A stretch of 64,000 nucleotides of DNA from assembly GCF_016587415.1 (NCBI RefSeq), contig NZ_BNJI01000001.1, forward strand, positions 1,155,501-1,219,500. Direction: 5' to 3'. Below are positions 17,688 through 26,104 of the stretch, in pieces. Both the position numbers and the translations under genes were made by a program. Position 1 is the first letter of the stretch, and each line of letters begins with the position of its first letter. The notes below the pieces were generated by a model. The model saw nothing but the letters and a program-made list of their open reading frames with translations. It was not told the origin of the DNA and ran no database searches. The DNA comes from Ktedonobacter sp. SOSP1-85. Lineage in GTDB: Bacteria; Chloroflexota; Ktedonobacteria; Ktedonobacterales; Ktedonobacteraceae.

Positions 17688-18419
17688 ATGATGTCATTTG
17701 GCTACAGCGCGGATCTACTGGCGCGCTATCCCCAGGTAGTTGGGGGCGTGATCCTGGCACGCGGGTTGCACAACGGCCCCACACCTGAAAAGCTGCGTGA
17801 TGCCTATCTCAACGAGCAGCAGGCAGTCATCCAACGCATTGGCAAGACTCCGCTCAGCCAGTTGCCATCTCTGGCGGCCTGGCGCACGGCTTTTCGTGGC
17901 TTTGGCGTCGAGCCTACGCAGTACCGCAGCGCCGCCGAGGCCCTGCTGCGCCGCCTGACCAAGAAGGGAGATATTCCCTGCATCAATACGATGGTGGATA
18001 TCGGCAACCTGGTCAGCATCCGCTATGGCCTGCCGGTCGCGGTCTTTGATATTCAGTCCATCACCGGCAAGGTCACGGTCCACTTCGCGGATGGCAGCGA
18101 GCGCTACATCCTGCTGGGCGCAGACGAAGTCGAGCATCCGGAGGTAGGCGAGGTCGTATTCTCGGATGAGCAGGGCCTGGTCATCGCGAGACGCTGGTGC
18201 TGGCGCCAGAGCGAGCCAAGCGCAGCCCAGGAGAGCACGACCAGCGCCATCATTACTATTGAGGCGCATCATGCCGAGGGGCGAGCAGACATTGAGCAGG
18301 CCCTGGCAGAGCTTCAGGAGCTACTAAGCACTTACGCGGCAGGAGACGAAACACGGCTCACCGCAACCATCCTGGACGCCAGCCATCCCAGGATAACGGA
18401 CGAAGCAAACGAGGAGTGA
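17688..18419 (+). CDS. B3/B4 tRNA-binding-domain protein in the trp operon
   Basis: 243 residues. The middle part (about 60-175: WRTAFRGFGVEPTQYRSAAEALLRRLTKKGDIPCINTMVDIGNLVSIRYGLPVAVFD) matches the B3/B4 domain of the phenylalanyl-tRNA synthetase beta subunit, which in that enzyme edits mischarged tRNA. Stand-alone versions may act on charged tRNAs or amino acids; this is family knowledge, not shown here. It lies 22 bp after trpB and 3 bp before trpA, so it is cotranscribed. A role in guarding aromatic aminoacyl-tRNA is a reasonable guess. Confidence 0.85.
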   Translation: MMSFGYSADLLARYPQVVGGVILARGLHNGPTPEKLRDAYLNEQQAVIQRIGKTPLSQLPSLAAWRTAFRGFGVEPTQYRSAAEALLRRLTKKGDIPCINTMVDIGNLVSIRYGLPVAVFDIQSITGKVTVHFADGSERYILLGADEVEHPEVGEVVFSDEQGLVIARRWCWRQSEPSAAQESTTSAIITIEAHHAEGRADIEQALAELQELLSTYAAGDETRLTATILDASHPRITDEANEE

Positions 18420-18422
18420 TTT

Positions 18423-19274
18423 ATGGAGAGACGACAGGAAACCATCGCGTCGCCAGCGGCGCGCATCACGCACGTCTTTGAGCGCGCCAAAGAGGAGGGG
18501 CGGGGCGTACTAATCCCCTACTTTATGTGTGGTTATCCCAACGAAGAGCAGAGCGTGCGCGTTATCCAGGCGGCCATAGAGGGAGGTGCAGACATCATTG
18601 AGCTAGGATTGCCCTTCAGCGACCCCCTGGCCGATGGCGCGACCATCCAGCACGCAGGACACGTCGCCCTCGAACGCGGGATGTCGATTCGCGGCTGCAT
18701 GCGCGTCGCGGAACGCATCTCCGCTCAAAGCGAGACGCCGCTTGTCTTTATGGGCTACTACAACCCGATTCTGGCCTATGGGCTGGAGCGCTTCTGCGCC
18801 GAGGCGCGCCAGCATGGGGTTTGTGGTATCATCGTGCCAGACCTCCCCCCAGACGAAGCAGAACCGTTGCGCGAGGCAGCCACGCGCCATGGTCTCGCCC
18901 TTATCTTCCTCATCCCGCCAACCATCAAGGATGAGCGTATGGAGCGGGTCGTCGAACTGGTCGCGCAGGGACCGGGCGGATTTGTCTACTGCGTCTCTTT
19001 GAGTGGCGTCACCGGCGCACGCACCGAGCTACCAGCGCATCTGCAGAGCTTTATCGCGCGCATCCGGCGCTATACCGAAGCAAAGCAGGTACCTATCGCG
19101 GTCGGCTTTGGCCTCTCGACTCCTGAGCATATCGCGCAGATCAGTCGCATAGCCGATGGAGCGGTCGTTGGTAGCGCGTTGGTCAACCTGATCGACCGCA
19201 CTAGCGAAGAGGAGCAACCTGGGGCAGTCAAAAGCTATATCCAGAGTCTGCACCAGGGAACCAGGAATATTTAA
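18423..19274 (+). CDS. trpA: Tryptophan synthase alpha chain
   Basis: 283 residues; ATG at 18423 after GAGGAG, nearly touching the previous stop. TIM-barrel signatures are PYFMCGYPN, the catalytic glutamate in DIIELGLPFSDPLADG, GIIVPDLPPDEA, and FVYCVSLSGVTGAR; VGFGLSTPEH binds phosphate. It splits indole-glycerol phosphate to indole, which is channelled to TrpB. Last of the contiguous trp genes. Confidence 0.96.
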   Translation: MERRQETIASPAARITHVFERAKEEGRGVLIPYFMCGYPNEEQSVRVIQAAIEGGADIIELGLPFSDPLADGATIQHAGHVALERGMSIRGCMRVAERISAQSETPLVFMGYYNPILAYGLERFCAEARQHGVCGIIVPDLPPDEAEPLREAATRHGLALIFLIPPTIKDERMERVVELVAQGPGGFVYCVSLSGVTGARTELPAHLQSFIARIRRYTEAKQVPIAVGFGLSTPEHIAQISRIADGAVVGSALVNLIDRTSEEEQPGAVKSYIQSLHQGTRNI

Positions 19275-19335
19275 TAAGGGATATTTGTCTAGAGGAACTG
19301 GGCAAAATAGGAAAGAGAAAAAAGGAGGGAATGTG

Positions 19336-19404
19336 GTTGTAGACGTGGTATATGCTGGCCCGCTACTGGCGTACGCGGCTACTTGCAGATACCACGCCTA
19401 CAAC
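19336..19404 (+). other. Long imperfect hairpin before aroH, candidate structured RNA
   Basis: A 20-bp stem (19336-19355 with 19385-19404) has 18 paired positions and a 29-nt loop with further CCGC/GCGG pairing. It lies in the 255-bp gap between trpA and aroH, which otherwise holds no convincing gene. It could be a leader structure or an aged palindromic repeat. Confidence 0.5.
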
Positions 19405-19528
19405 AGTAGCATCGCGGACTGGAAGAACCTTGCCTTCATCCCTTACAATGGAGACACTTTCGTTCTTGCTTACCAGTGCTTCTGGTCAAGAAGGGCGAGT
19501 ATTTAACCGGTAAAGGGGTGAAAGCATA

Positions 19529-19900
19529 GTGGTCTACTGTCGAGGAATACGTGGCGCAACAACGGTCAAGAACAACACCGAGGAAGAGATCTGTAGGGCA
19601 ACCAGAGAGCTGTTGGAGCATCTCGTCAGCGAGAATGAGCTTCAGCTTGAAGATATCGCCAGCGCGCTCTTCACGCTGACCGAGGATCTTGATGCCTGCT
19701 TCCCCGCGAAAGCGGCACGCGAGATCGGTTGGACCGAGGTACCGCTGATGTGCGCACGCGAGATTCCCGTGCCTGAGAGCCTGGGAATGTGCATCCGCGT
19801 CCTGCTGCATGTCAACAGCACGCGCAGCAACGCCGAGATGCGTCACGTGTATTTGCACGAAGCTATCCGCCTGCGCCCAAGCTACGGTCTACACAAATAG
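19529..19900 (+). CDS. aroH: Chorismate mutase, AroH type
   Basis: 123 residues, GTG start at 19529 with AGGGGTG upstream. It matches monofunctional AroH enzymes of the Bacillus subtilis kind: CRGIRGATTV at the start, the arginine-bearing catalytic regions, FPAKAAREIGW, PLMCAREIPVPESL and CIRVLLHVNS. It converts chorismate to prephenate for Phe and Tyr. Following the trp operon in the same direction, it puts both chorismate branches in one region. Confidence 0.93.
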   Translation: MVYCRGIRGATTVKNNTEEEICRATRELLEHLVSENELQLEDIASALFTLTEDLDACFPAKAAREIGWTEVPLMCAREIPVPESLGMCIRVLLHVNSTRSNAEMRHVYLHEAIRLRPSYGLHK

Positions 19901-19984
19901 GGCGTGTAGGCCAGATAGAGGTCCAGGCAGGCTCAAGTTATTGTTATTCATCACCGACAGAGAAAAGCAGGTTGGTGACAAAGA

Positions 19985-20071
19985 TCTTATTTCGAAACCC
20001 AACGTCACTGGCGGGTCTAGCGCTTCCCCCATTCGGGGGCAAGCACGCTCAGGGTTTTCGGAGAAGAAGTA
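19985..20071. repeat. Family A palindromic element, copy 3 (long form)
   Basis: TCTTATTTCGAAACCCAACG, core AGCGCTTCCCCCATTCGGGG, end CTCAGGGTTTTCGGAGAAGA. It lies about 100 bp upstream of the DAHP synthase start. Confidence 0.85.
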
Positions 20072-20173
20072 AGTTGTATCGACCCGGCAATTATGACAAG
20101 GTGGTCACGGTGGCCGGAGCGCGAGCGCTGTTTGCTCGTACTCAATTGTTTGCGAGAAGAAGGAGAAGGACTC

Positions 20174-21253
20174 ATGATTGTCGTTATGAAAGCGCATAGT
20201 AATAACGAAGAAATACAGCACGTATTGAAATTTTTGCAGAACCATGGACTTTCGGGACACCTCTCACAGGGCGTCGAGCGCACCGTTATTGGTGTGCTGG
20301 GGCAAACCAGTAACGCGGGCCTGCCCAGTGGCATCGGCGGCATCACTCCGGGCCTGGAGGACTCTCTCGAGGGTCTGCCCGGCGTAGACAATGTCCTACG
20401 CGTCTCCAAGCCATACAAGCTTGCCAGTCGCGAGTTTCACCCTGAGAATACCACGGTCGAGGTACCCGCGGCCTGTGTCGCCGGTGGCAGCGTTACAATT
20501 GGCGGCAAAGACGTCGTCATGATGGCGGGCCCCTGCACCGTTGAGACGGAGACACAATTGATGACCGCCGCCGAGGCCGTGCGCAAGGCCGGAGCCGTCA
20601 TCCTGCGTGGTGGTGCCTTCAAGCCCTCAACCTCCCCCTACGGCTTCCGTGGCCTGGGTGAGAAGGGCCTTCAGTTGCTGGCGAAGGCGCGCCACGAGTT
20701 TGGCATGGCCGTGATTACCGAGGTCATGACCCCATCCGATGTAGCCATGGTCTGCGAGTACGCCGACATTCTCCAGATCGGCACGCGTAACATGCAGAAC
20801 TACATGCTCCTGGACGAGATTGGGCGCACCAATAAGCCCGTCGTACTGAAGCGTGGCATGTCGGCGACCATCGAAGAGTGGCTGCTGGCGGCTGAATACG
20901 TGCTCTCACAGGGCAATAAAAACGTTATCCTCTGTGAGCGCGGCATCCGTACCTTCGAGAAGGCGACCCGCAACACGATGGACATCAGCGCCATCCCCGT
21001 CGCGAAGACGCTCTCGCACCTGCCGATCATCTCAGATCCCAGCCAGGGCACAGGTCACCGTCACCTGGTGGGACCGATGACGCTGGCCTCTATCGCCGCG
21101 GGAACCGACGCCCTCCTAATCGAGGTACACCCCAATCCCGACGAGGCGCTGAAGGATGGCGCACAGTCGTTGACCATTCAGCAGTTCAACGAACTGATGC
21201 CACAGGCGCAGGCAGTGGCGCACGCCATCGGCCGCGACTTCATTACACGCTAG
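20174..21253 (+). CDS. aroF: 3-deoxy-7-phosphoheptulonate (DAHP) synthase, class I-beta with ACT-like domain
   Basis: 359 residues from the ATG at 20174, after AGAAGGAGAAGG; the longer frame is rejected. Residues 1-70 form a ferredoxin/ACT-like regulatory domain as in the Thermotoga enzyme, implying feedback inhibition by aromatic amino acids. The barrel has [70 protein letters not shown] and [17 protein letters not shown], including metal-binding Cys, His, Glu and Asp. It makes the first shikimate-pathway intermediate from PEP and erythrose-4-phosphate. Confidence 0.94.
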   Translation: MIVVMKAHSNNEEIQHVLKFLQNHGLSGHLSQGVERTVIGVLGQTSNAGLPSGIGGITPGLEDSLEGLPGVDNVLRVSKPYKLASREFHPENTTVEVPAACVAGGSVTIGGKDVVMMAGPCTVETETQLMTAAEAVRKAGAVILRGGAFKPSTSPYGFRGLGEKGLQLLAKARHEFGMAVITEVMTPSDVAMVCEYADILQIGTRNMQNYMLLDEIGRTNKPVVLKRGMSATIEEWLLAAEYVLSQGNKNVILCERGIRTFEKATRNTMDISAIPVAKTLSHLPIISDPSQGTGHRHLVGPMTLASIAAGTDALLIEVHPNPDEALKDGAQSLTIQQFNELMPQAQAVAHAIGRDFITR

Positions 21254-21334
21254 GCGCGACAAAAGCTCCAGGGCTGCAAGAGACGGGTTCTCATCTTGAG
21301 GACCTGACTCACACAGCCCCTGGAAAAATGCAGA

Positions 21335-21348
21335 ATATCTGGTATACT
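21335..21348 (+). promoter_or_regulatory. Extended -10 promoter before the ZTP riboswitch
   Basis: TGGTATACT (21340-21348) is an extended -10 sequence. No clear -35 box lies upstream. The riboswitch starts about 25 nt later. Confidence 0.5.
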
Positions 21349-21374
21349 GGAAGAAGAAAGTAGACACATTCCGT

Positions 21375-21488
21375 GTTCTCTCGGTAACTGGCGCGTACGT
21401 GGATTACCACGGGGAAGCCTGGAGAACAGTTTAATTTATGTATCAGCCGCTCGCCTGGGCTGGGCACCAGATTGATGGTGCCTTTTTT
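21375..21488 (+). ncRNA. ZTP (pfl) riboswitch with terminator
   Basis: P1 is GTTCTC (21375-21380) with GAGAAC (21422-21427). The conserved AACTGGCG and GTGGATTACCACGGGG are followed after a linker by CCGCTCGCCTGGGC (21448-21460). All match the ZTP/ZMP riboswitch family. A terminator GGCACC/GGTGCC with six Ts (21463-21488) overlaps its 3' end, so ligand binding should allow read-through. The known ligands ZMP and ZTP signal shortage of 10-formyl-tetrahydrofolate. Confidence 0.88.
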
Positions 21489-21515
21489 GTTTGCTGAAAC
21501 GAGGGAGAGATACAC

Positions 21516-22685
21516 ATGCTCAAAGAGAAAGTTGCCCTACATCTAGCAGGCCCCACGCCTGTTCCCCCGCAGGTTGCCGCCGCCATGACCATGCCCATGA
21601 TCAATCACCGCAGCGAGAAGTTTAGCGTGCTGGCAAAAGACGTTGCCAGTAAGCTCCAGGCGCTTTTCCGCACGCAGGAGCAGGTCTACGTCCTGGCAAG
21701 CTCGGGTAGTAGTGGCTGGGAGACCGCGATGGTCAACTTTGTGCCCGCAGGCGCCAAGGTGCTCAACGTCGTGATTGGCGATTTTGGTGAGCGCTGGTCC
21801 AAGGCCAACGCGGAGTTGGGCTATGCCGTCGAGCACCTGGACTACGAGCCGGGAACCGCCGCCAAGCCAGCCGAGGTTGCCGAGGTGCTCAGCAAGCACC
21901 AGGGCAGCATCAAAGCCGTCTGCCTGCAACATAATGAGACCAGCACCGGCGTCTTTAATCCCGTGAAAGAGATCGCCGCCGAGGCCGCAAAACATGGCGC
22001 GCTCGTCCTCGTCGACGGCGTCTCCAGCGTGGGCGCACTGCCACTGCACATGGATGAGTGGGGCGTAGACGTCGCCTTCACCGGCTCACAGAAAACCCTG
22101 ATGTGCCCTCCCGGTATGATGATCATCGCCGCAAGCAAGCGAGCATGGGCCCAGGCGGAAGAGGCGCATACACCCAAGTTCTACTTCAGCCTGAAGGAAT
22201 ACCGCAAGAGCTACGACAAGGGTCAGACCCCACAAACGCCCCCCATCTCGCTCTACTATGGCCTGCAAGCCGCGCTGAACATGCTGGCGGAAGAGGGCTG
22301 GGAGCAGGTGCAGGAGCGCCATCACCTCATGGGTGAGATGTGCCGCGCAGGCATCAAGGCCGCTGGACTCGACCTGTTGTGCACAGAAGAGCAATTTGCC
22401 TCCGATACCCTGACCGCCGTCATGGTTCCAGAGGGCGTTGAGGCCGCGGCCTTCCTCAAGGTTGCGCGCGACACCTTCGGCGTCATCTATGCCGCGGGCC
22501 AGGGCAAAACCCTGAAAGAGCGCATTTTCCGTATCGGGCACATGGGCTATATGACTCCCAATGACGTCCTGGTCGCGCTAAGCGCTGTTGAGAACAGCCT
22601 GGCGTATTTGGGATATAACATTCAGCCGGGCAAGGCAGTTGCCGCCGCCCAGGCCGTATGGCTCAAAGCCGTACGCCAGGGATAA
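21516..22685 (+). CDS. Alanine-glyoxylate / serine-pyruvate-type aminotransferase
   Basis: 389 residues, class V PLP aminotransferase. GPTPVPPQV at the start, SSGSSGWETAM (phosphate/PLP region, about 63-73), VDGVSSVGALPLHMDEWGVDV (about 167-187) and the PLP lysine in FTGSQKTLMCPPG (about 194) are seen. The family makes glycine from glyoxylate or interconverts serine and hydroxypyruvate. It is preceded by a ZTP riboswitch that usually controls purine and one-carbon genes, so supplying glycine or serine for one-carbon units is a sound inference. Convergent with queD. Confidence 0.92.
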   Translation: MLKEKVALHLAGPTPVPPQVAAAMTMPMINHRSEKFSVLAKDVASKLQALFRTQEQVYVLASSGSSGWETAMVNFVPAGAKVLNVVIGDFGERWSKANAELGYAVEHLDYEPGTAAKPAEVAEVLSKHQGSIKAVCLQHNETSTGVFNPVKEIAAEAAKHGALVLVDGVSSVGALPLHMDEWGVDVAFTGSQKTLMCPPGMMIIAASKRAWAQAEEAHTPKFYFSLKEYRKSYDKGQTPQTPPISLYYGLQAALNMLAEEGWEQVQERHHLMGEMCRAGIKAAGLDLLCTEEQFASDTLTAVMVPEGVEAAAFLKVARDTFGVIYAAGQGKTLKERIFRIGHMGYMTPNDVLVALSAVENSLAYLGYNIQPGKAVAAAQAVWLKAVRQG

Positions 22686-22693
22686 GAAAAGTA

Positions 22694-22741
22694 GGAGAAA
22701 AATAGCAGGTTCGCTTTCAAGCGAACCTGCTATTTTTCTCC
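22694..22741. terminator. Bidirectional terminator, family B palindrome
   Basis: Perfect 23-bp arms (22694-22716, 22719-22741) with A/T-rich bases (AAAAATA...TATTTTT), placed between two convergent genes. It supplies a T run to both. Confidence 0.9.
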
Positions 22742-22747
22742 TTACGA

Positions 22748-23248
22748 CTACTCGTTAAGCGAGAGCTTATAGTAAGCCATCTGTGTGGGGGCCTCTTCGA
22801 CGCCGACCATAATAGAGGAGAGATTAGAGGTGTTAAAAGCCTGAAGTTCACGGCAGAGTTCGTTGCAAATATACTCGGCCAGGCGCTCGGCGGTCGAATT
22901 ATCGATGGGTAGCTCCGCCACATCGGCGCGTGGGAAGATATAGCGCTTGCCAGCGAAATGCACCTCCCACTCATCTTCGGTGGAGGCCAATTGCAGGTGC
23001 GGATTGTGGAGGGGCAGCAAGAAGCGGTGATCAAGGCGCTTGCAGATCTCCTTAGTCAAGCGTTTAAGTACAGTAAAATCAAAGACCAGCATATCCTCGC
23101 CCAACGTCCCCTCAACCTCGACCAGGACACCATAATTATGGCCATGCAAGCGCTCACACTTGCCACCATAGGTGATAAAGTGGGCCGAGCTGAAATTGAG
23201 ATAGCCGCCCTCGATCTTTACCTTGCGCGCAATCCGCTCACCAGACAT
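22748..23248 (-). CDS. queD: 6-pyruvoyl-tetrahydropterin synthase / QueD family
   Basis: 166 residues. Zinc ligands are His in FSSAHF (about residue 23) and the HGH in CERLHGHNYG (about 35-37), with the catalytic Cys at about 31. VFDFTVLK, LDHRFLLP and STAERLAEYI are further family motifs, followed by a GVEEAP-like end with the conserved glutamate. QueD makes 6-carboxy-tetrahydropterin, the second step to queuosine; PTPS-like activity on the same fold is the alternative. No other que gene is nearby. Confidence 0.88.
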   Translation of the reverse strand: MSGERIARKVKIEGGYLNFSSAHFITYGGKCERLHGHNYGVLVEVEGTLGEDMLVFDFTVLKRLTKEICKRLDHRFLLPLHNPHLQLASTEDEWEVHFAGKRYIFPRADVAELPIDNSTAERLAEYICNELCRELQAFNTSNLSSIMVGVEEAPTQMAYYKLSLNE

Positions 23249-23472
23249 GATAGGACCCCCTACTTCTTTCTACGACATCTTGTGTTCACGTCAATGACGT
23301 CTTGTTGCCTTCAGCATATCATTAGAGGACTTTGTATACAAGAGCCGGGCTCTATCCTGGAGGATTCTTCATTGCCATCTGCCGAGGCGAGCGTTCTTGA
23401 AGGCATTGGCGTTTCTATGACTATACTATAGCCAGCAGGGAATTACCTGCTCGTATTCAAAGGAGAAAAGAA
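23249..23472. promoter_or_regulatory. Divergent promoter region of queD and SCP2 gene
   Basis: 224 bp. A plausible forward promoter has TTGAAG near 23396 and TATACT near 23421, with a somewhat long spacer. No palindromic operator was recognised. Confidence 0.4.
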
Positions 23473-23796
23473 ATGACAGTAGCAGAAACATTCCAGGCCT
23501 TACAATCGCGCTTCAAGCCGGAAGGGTCAGCGGGACTCAACAAGACCTTTCAGTTTAATATCACTGGCGAGCAGGCTGGATCGTACGCGGCGAAAATTGA
23601 GAACCAGACCTGCCAGTTGATTGAGGGCGGCGTCGAGAAGCCAGACGTGGTTTTCACTGTTAAGGATACCGATTGGCTGGACATCACGGCAGGAAAACTG
23701 GATCCAATGAACGCCTTTATGTCAGGCAAAATCAAGCTGACTGGCGACATGATGCTGGCAACGCGCCTTCAGGGCCTATTTGACCTGGGTCGCTAG
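23473..23796 (+). CDS. SCP2 sterol-binding-domain protein
   Basis: 107 residues, AAAGGAG before the ATG. Almost the whole chain is an SCP2 domain: NKTFQFNITGEQAGSYAAKIEN, DVVFTVKDTDWLDITAGKLDPMNAFMSGKIKLTGDMMLATRLQGLF. These small cytoplasmic proteins hold lipids or acyl chains in a hydrophobic tunnel; the ligand is not known. It is monocistronic: an inverted repeat (about 23818-23866, ATGCGGAGA with TCTCCGCAT) follows. Confidence 0.9.
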   Translation: MTVAETFQALQSRFKPEGSAGLNKTFQFNITGEQAGSYAAKIENQTCQLIEGGVEKPDVVFTVKDTDWLDITAGKLDPMNAFMSGKIKLTGDMMLATRLQGLFDLGR

Positions 23797-23907
23797 GTAT
23801 TATCTTCTCTACTGGGATGCGGAGATGAGCGAAATACTATCCCAAAGGCTAAGTTCTCCGCATTCTCTAGCGTTCCCTATTTTTGACTATTTGCGGAATT
23901 TCCAAGC

Positions 23908-23937
23908 TTGAACTACGATAAGCTCCTATGTTATACT
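23908..23937 (+). promoter_or_regulatory. Promoter of the excisionase-like HTH gene
   Basis: TTGAAC (23908-23913) and TATACT (23932-23937) with an 18-bp spacer, 73 bp before the ATG. Confidence 0.65.
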
Positions 23938-24009
23938 CAGTGTAACTAAGAATGTCTTTTGCCAGGCACTTTTTAACTCACGGCTGTACCCGTAGAAAGG
24001 CGTCCGACA

Positions 24010-24486
24010 ATGGTCCTTAGGAGTAGCGATCTACATCGTAACCTACAGCATCTCAATGGCATGATGACAACTCACGAGGCGGCAAAACACCTCGATCTGA
24101 GCTATTGGCACTTTATGCACCTGGTTGAGGCAGGACGCATACCAGGAGTACGTGTCGTCGACCGATGGCTCTTCTCTCCGGACGACCTGAATGATTATCG
24201 ACGTAGTCGTTATGGTCAATTGGAAGATATGGCGCGCCTGGCTCTTGATCACCCGGCCATAGGTCTGACTGAGAAGCAAGCAATAATATGCCAGTACATC
24301 GTTGCTAATGAACGCCCCTCTGAGATAGCGCGAAAACTCCAGCAGTCCCGCCAGGCCGTCCATTCACAGATATCGTTAATCCGCGAAAAAGTCACCCGTG
24401 TCCAAACCGCTGCCGATGTTCCTCTCAAGCCCCAACGCAGAACTCGTAACCGATCCCATTCCTCACCCCTCACGGCAAGCCTATGA
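24010..24486 (+). CDS. Excisionase-type helix-turn-helix protein with second HTH
   Basis: 158 residues. Residues 18-60 (MMTTHEAAKHLDLSYWHFMHLVEAGRIPGVRVVDRWLFSPDDLNDY) are a MerR/excisionase-type winged helix. Residues about 84-125 (GLTEKQAIICQYIVANERPSEIARKLQQSRQAVHSQISLIREKV) look like a sigma-70 region 4 or LuxR-type HTH. The basic C terminus is probably disordered. It should bind DNA as a regulator; no integrase or phage gene is near, so an excisionase role is unlikely. The target is unknown. Confidence 0.8.
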   Translation: MVLRSSDLHRNLQHLNGMMTTHEAAKHLDLSYWHFMHLVEAGRIPGVRVVDRWLFSPDDLNDYRRSRYGQLEDMARLALDHPAIGLTEKQAIICQYIVANERPSEIARKLQQSRQAVHSQISLIREKVTRVQTAADVPLKPQRRTRNRSHSSPLTASL

Positions 24487-24646
24487 ATTAAGCACGCCCA
24501 AACGCTTCTTCCATATACACATAGAAAACACAGCACCTGCACACGCTTGTCCAGGACAAAGGCTCAACAACATAGACCAGGGCAAGCGAGAGAGGCGCAC
24601 AATCCCAGGTTGGCAGGGCCGGGGAGCGTCTCAAACTGGATAGTAT

Positions 24647-25819
24647 TCAGGACAGCTTGAAGGCAGGTAGTAGCGCTGGCTCAATGGCTGGAGCGAGCAC
24701 GGGATTGTTGTCCGCGAGCGCGCGTAAGAGGCCAAAGCAGCCAGTAATCATCATGTCCCCGTGAGGCGTACAGGCATAGGGTTTGAGTTCAGAGCCATCC
24801 AGCAGCGCCCTGCGCGGTCCCGTCACCGAGAGAAAGGGTAATTTCCCACCCGGCTGAGTGCTTGTCTCATGCGAGCGTTTGATAATCAAGGCTCCATGGC
24901 CGCTATCTGCAAAGACCTCTTCATTAGTCAATGTGCCCTGGGCCAGTTTACGGAGCAGTTCTTCCAGGCGTGCGCGATCAATCTCCCCCGTGTGATGCTC
25001 AAAAATGCCCATGATTTCGCCATCACGCAGGTGAAAGGCCAGGGTATGAAAATTGCCGATATTGCAGAGAATAGACTCACGCTGCTCGCGTACCCTGGCA
25101 TCCTCGAGCGAACCCAGCGCCGCCGCCGAGCCGGTATCCATCAAGAGCAGAGGCGCATCCGGGCGTGATCCGCTCAGACTTAAATAGCGCCGGGCGCTCT
25201 GCGCCACCGCATGGAGGCGCGTGAGTGAGGGCGGAATATCCTGGGCCAGGTAGGCAAAGGCGCTGGGTGAGGGGCGGCGCCGAACCGTCTCTGTAATAAA
25301 GTCAAAACGGAAACGCCGGTCGCTATATCCAGGAGGCGCGGCCCCGTGATCAAAGGCCGCCAGGGCAATGGCATCGACGGTGAGATCGACATCAAAGGCC
25401 GTAAAAGCCGTCAGAATAGCCTGGGCATTGAAGTCCTGCATCTCGATATGGACGGTATCATTTTGCGCGGCGCGATGCTCGGCCTCTTGATCATCAATGA
25501 TCTCAAAACCCATGCGCTCGACGCCCGCCAGGTCATCATCAAAGGTGCGAGCAGCGTCAGGCGTGACAGCTACGGCGTAGCCTGCCAGCGCGTGATCGCG
25601 GGCGGCCCAGTGACAGGGACCACCACCCATCGTAACACCTGTTAAGAGCAGACGTTTTCCCACTTTTGTTGCCTGCTTGATGCGTTCAGCGATAATGACA
25701 GTGGGCGAGGGCATAACCAGCTTGAAGCAGTTCTCCATCTCTTTGCCACTCTCAAACAAAAGGATATCCTGGGTTCCGGTCCCAACATCAACGGCCAGGA
25801 TACGTGTGGATGGCTGCAT
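24647..25819 (-). CDS. DUF1786 family protein
   Basis: 390 residues. RILAVDVGTGTQDILLF at residues 6-22 is the phosphate-1 loop of the actin-like ATPase (ASKHA) fold. LLLTGVTMGGGP, LLLMDTGSAAALG and NIGNFHTLAF are further glycine-rich motifs. The family (PF08735) has been named putative pyruvate-formate-lyase activating enzyme, but it lacks a radical-SAM CxxxCxxC motif, so that name is doubtful. It probably binds a nucleotide; substrate unknown. Monocistronic on the minus strand. Confidence 0.8.
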   Translation of the reverse strand: MQPSTRILAVDVGTGTQDILLFESGKEMENCFKLVMPSPTVIIAERIKQATKVGKRLLLTGVTMGGGPCHWAARDHALAGYAVAVTPDAARTFDDDLAGVERMGFEIIDDQEAEHRAAQNDTVHIEMQDFNAQAILTAFTAFDVDLTVDAIALAAFDHGAAPPGYSDRRFRFDFITETVRRRPSPSAFAYLAQDIPPSLTRLHAVAQSARRYLSLSGSRPDAPLLLMDTGSAAALGSLEDARVREQRESILCNIGNFHTLAFHLRDGEIMGIFEHHTGEIDRARLEELLRKLAQGTLTNEEVFADSGHGALIIKRSHETSTQPGGKLPFLSVTGPRRALLDGSELKPYACTPHGDMMITGCFGLLRALADNNPVLAPAIEPALLPAFKLS

Positions 25820-26104
25820 AGGGTATATTCTCCTTGCGTAAACTTAATGGTGCATCAATTTGGAGTATATCACCAGGACGAGGGCTTTTCTCTCTAGCGG
25901 CGAGAGGAAGCCAAGCAAGCCTGGACCCTACAATTTGTTTATGGGAAGAGAGTTACATTCGTCCAACGGCATAGCAGCAATCCATGGGAACTTTTCTCCC
26001 GCCGATAACGTCATTACGACGAACGCAAAGAGTTCATAGATAGCAATAACGACTTAACCAAGCTTGTCTACCTGCGATAACCTGATCCTGGAGAGGTGCA
26101 ATTT
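25820..26104. other. Divergent intergenic region with palindrome fragment
   Basis: 285 bp. At about 25885-25932 it holds a worn piece similar to the end of the trp-operon element (TGGACCCTACAA). The rest should hold promoters for both neighbours, but no clear box pair was found. Confidence 0.4.

Noticed and set aside
19285..19506. 73-residue ORF between trpA and aroH
   Set aside because: Overlaps the long hairpin, reads unlike a protein family and has a weak start; RNA structure explains it better.
25346..25645. Plus-strand frame inside the DUF1786 gene
   Set aside because: Antisense shadow without ribosome site.
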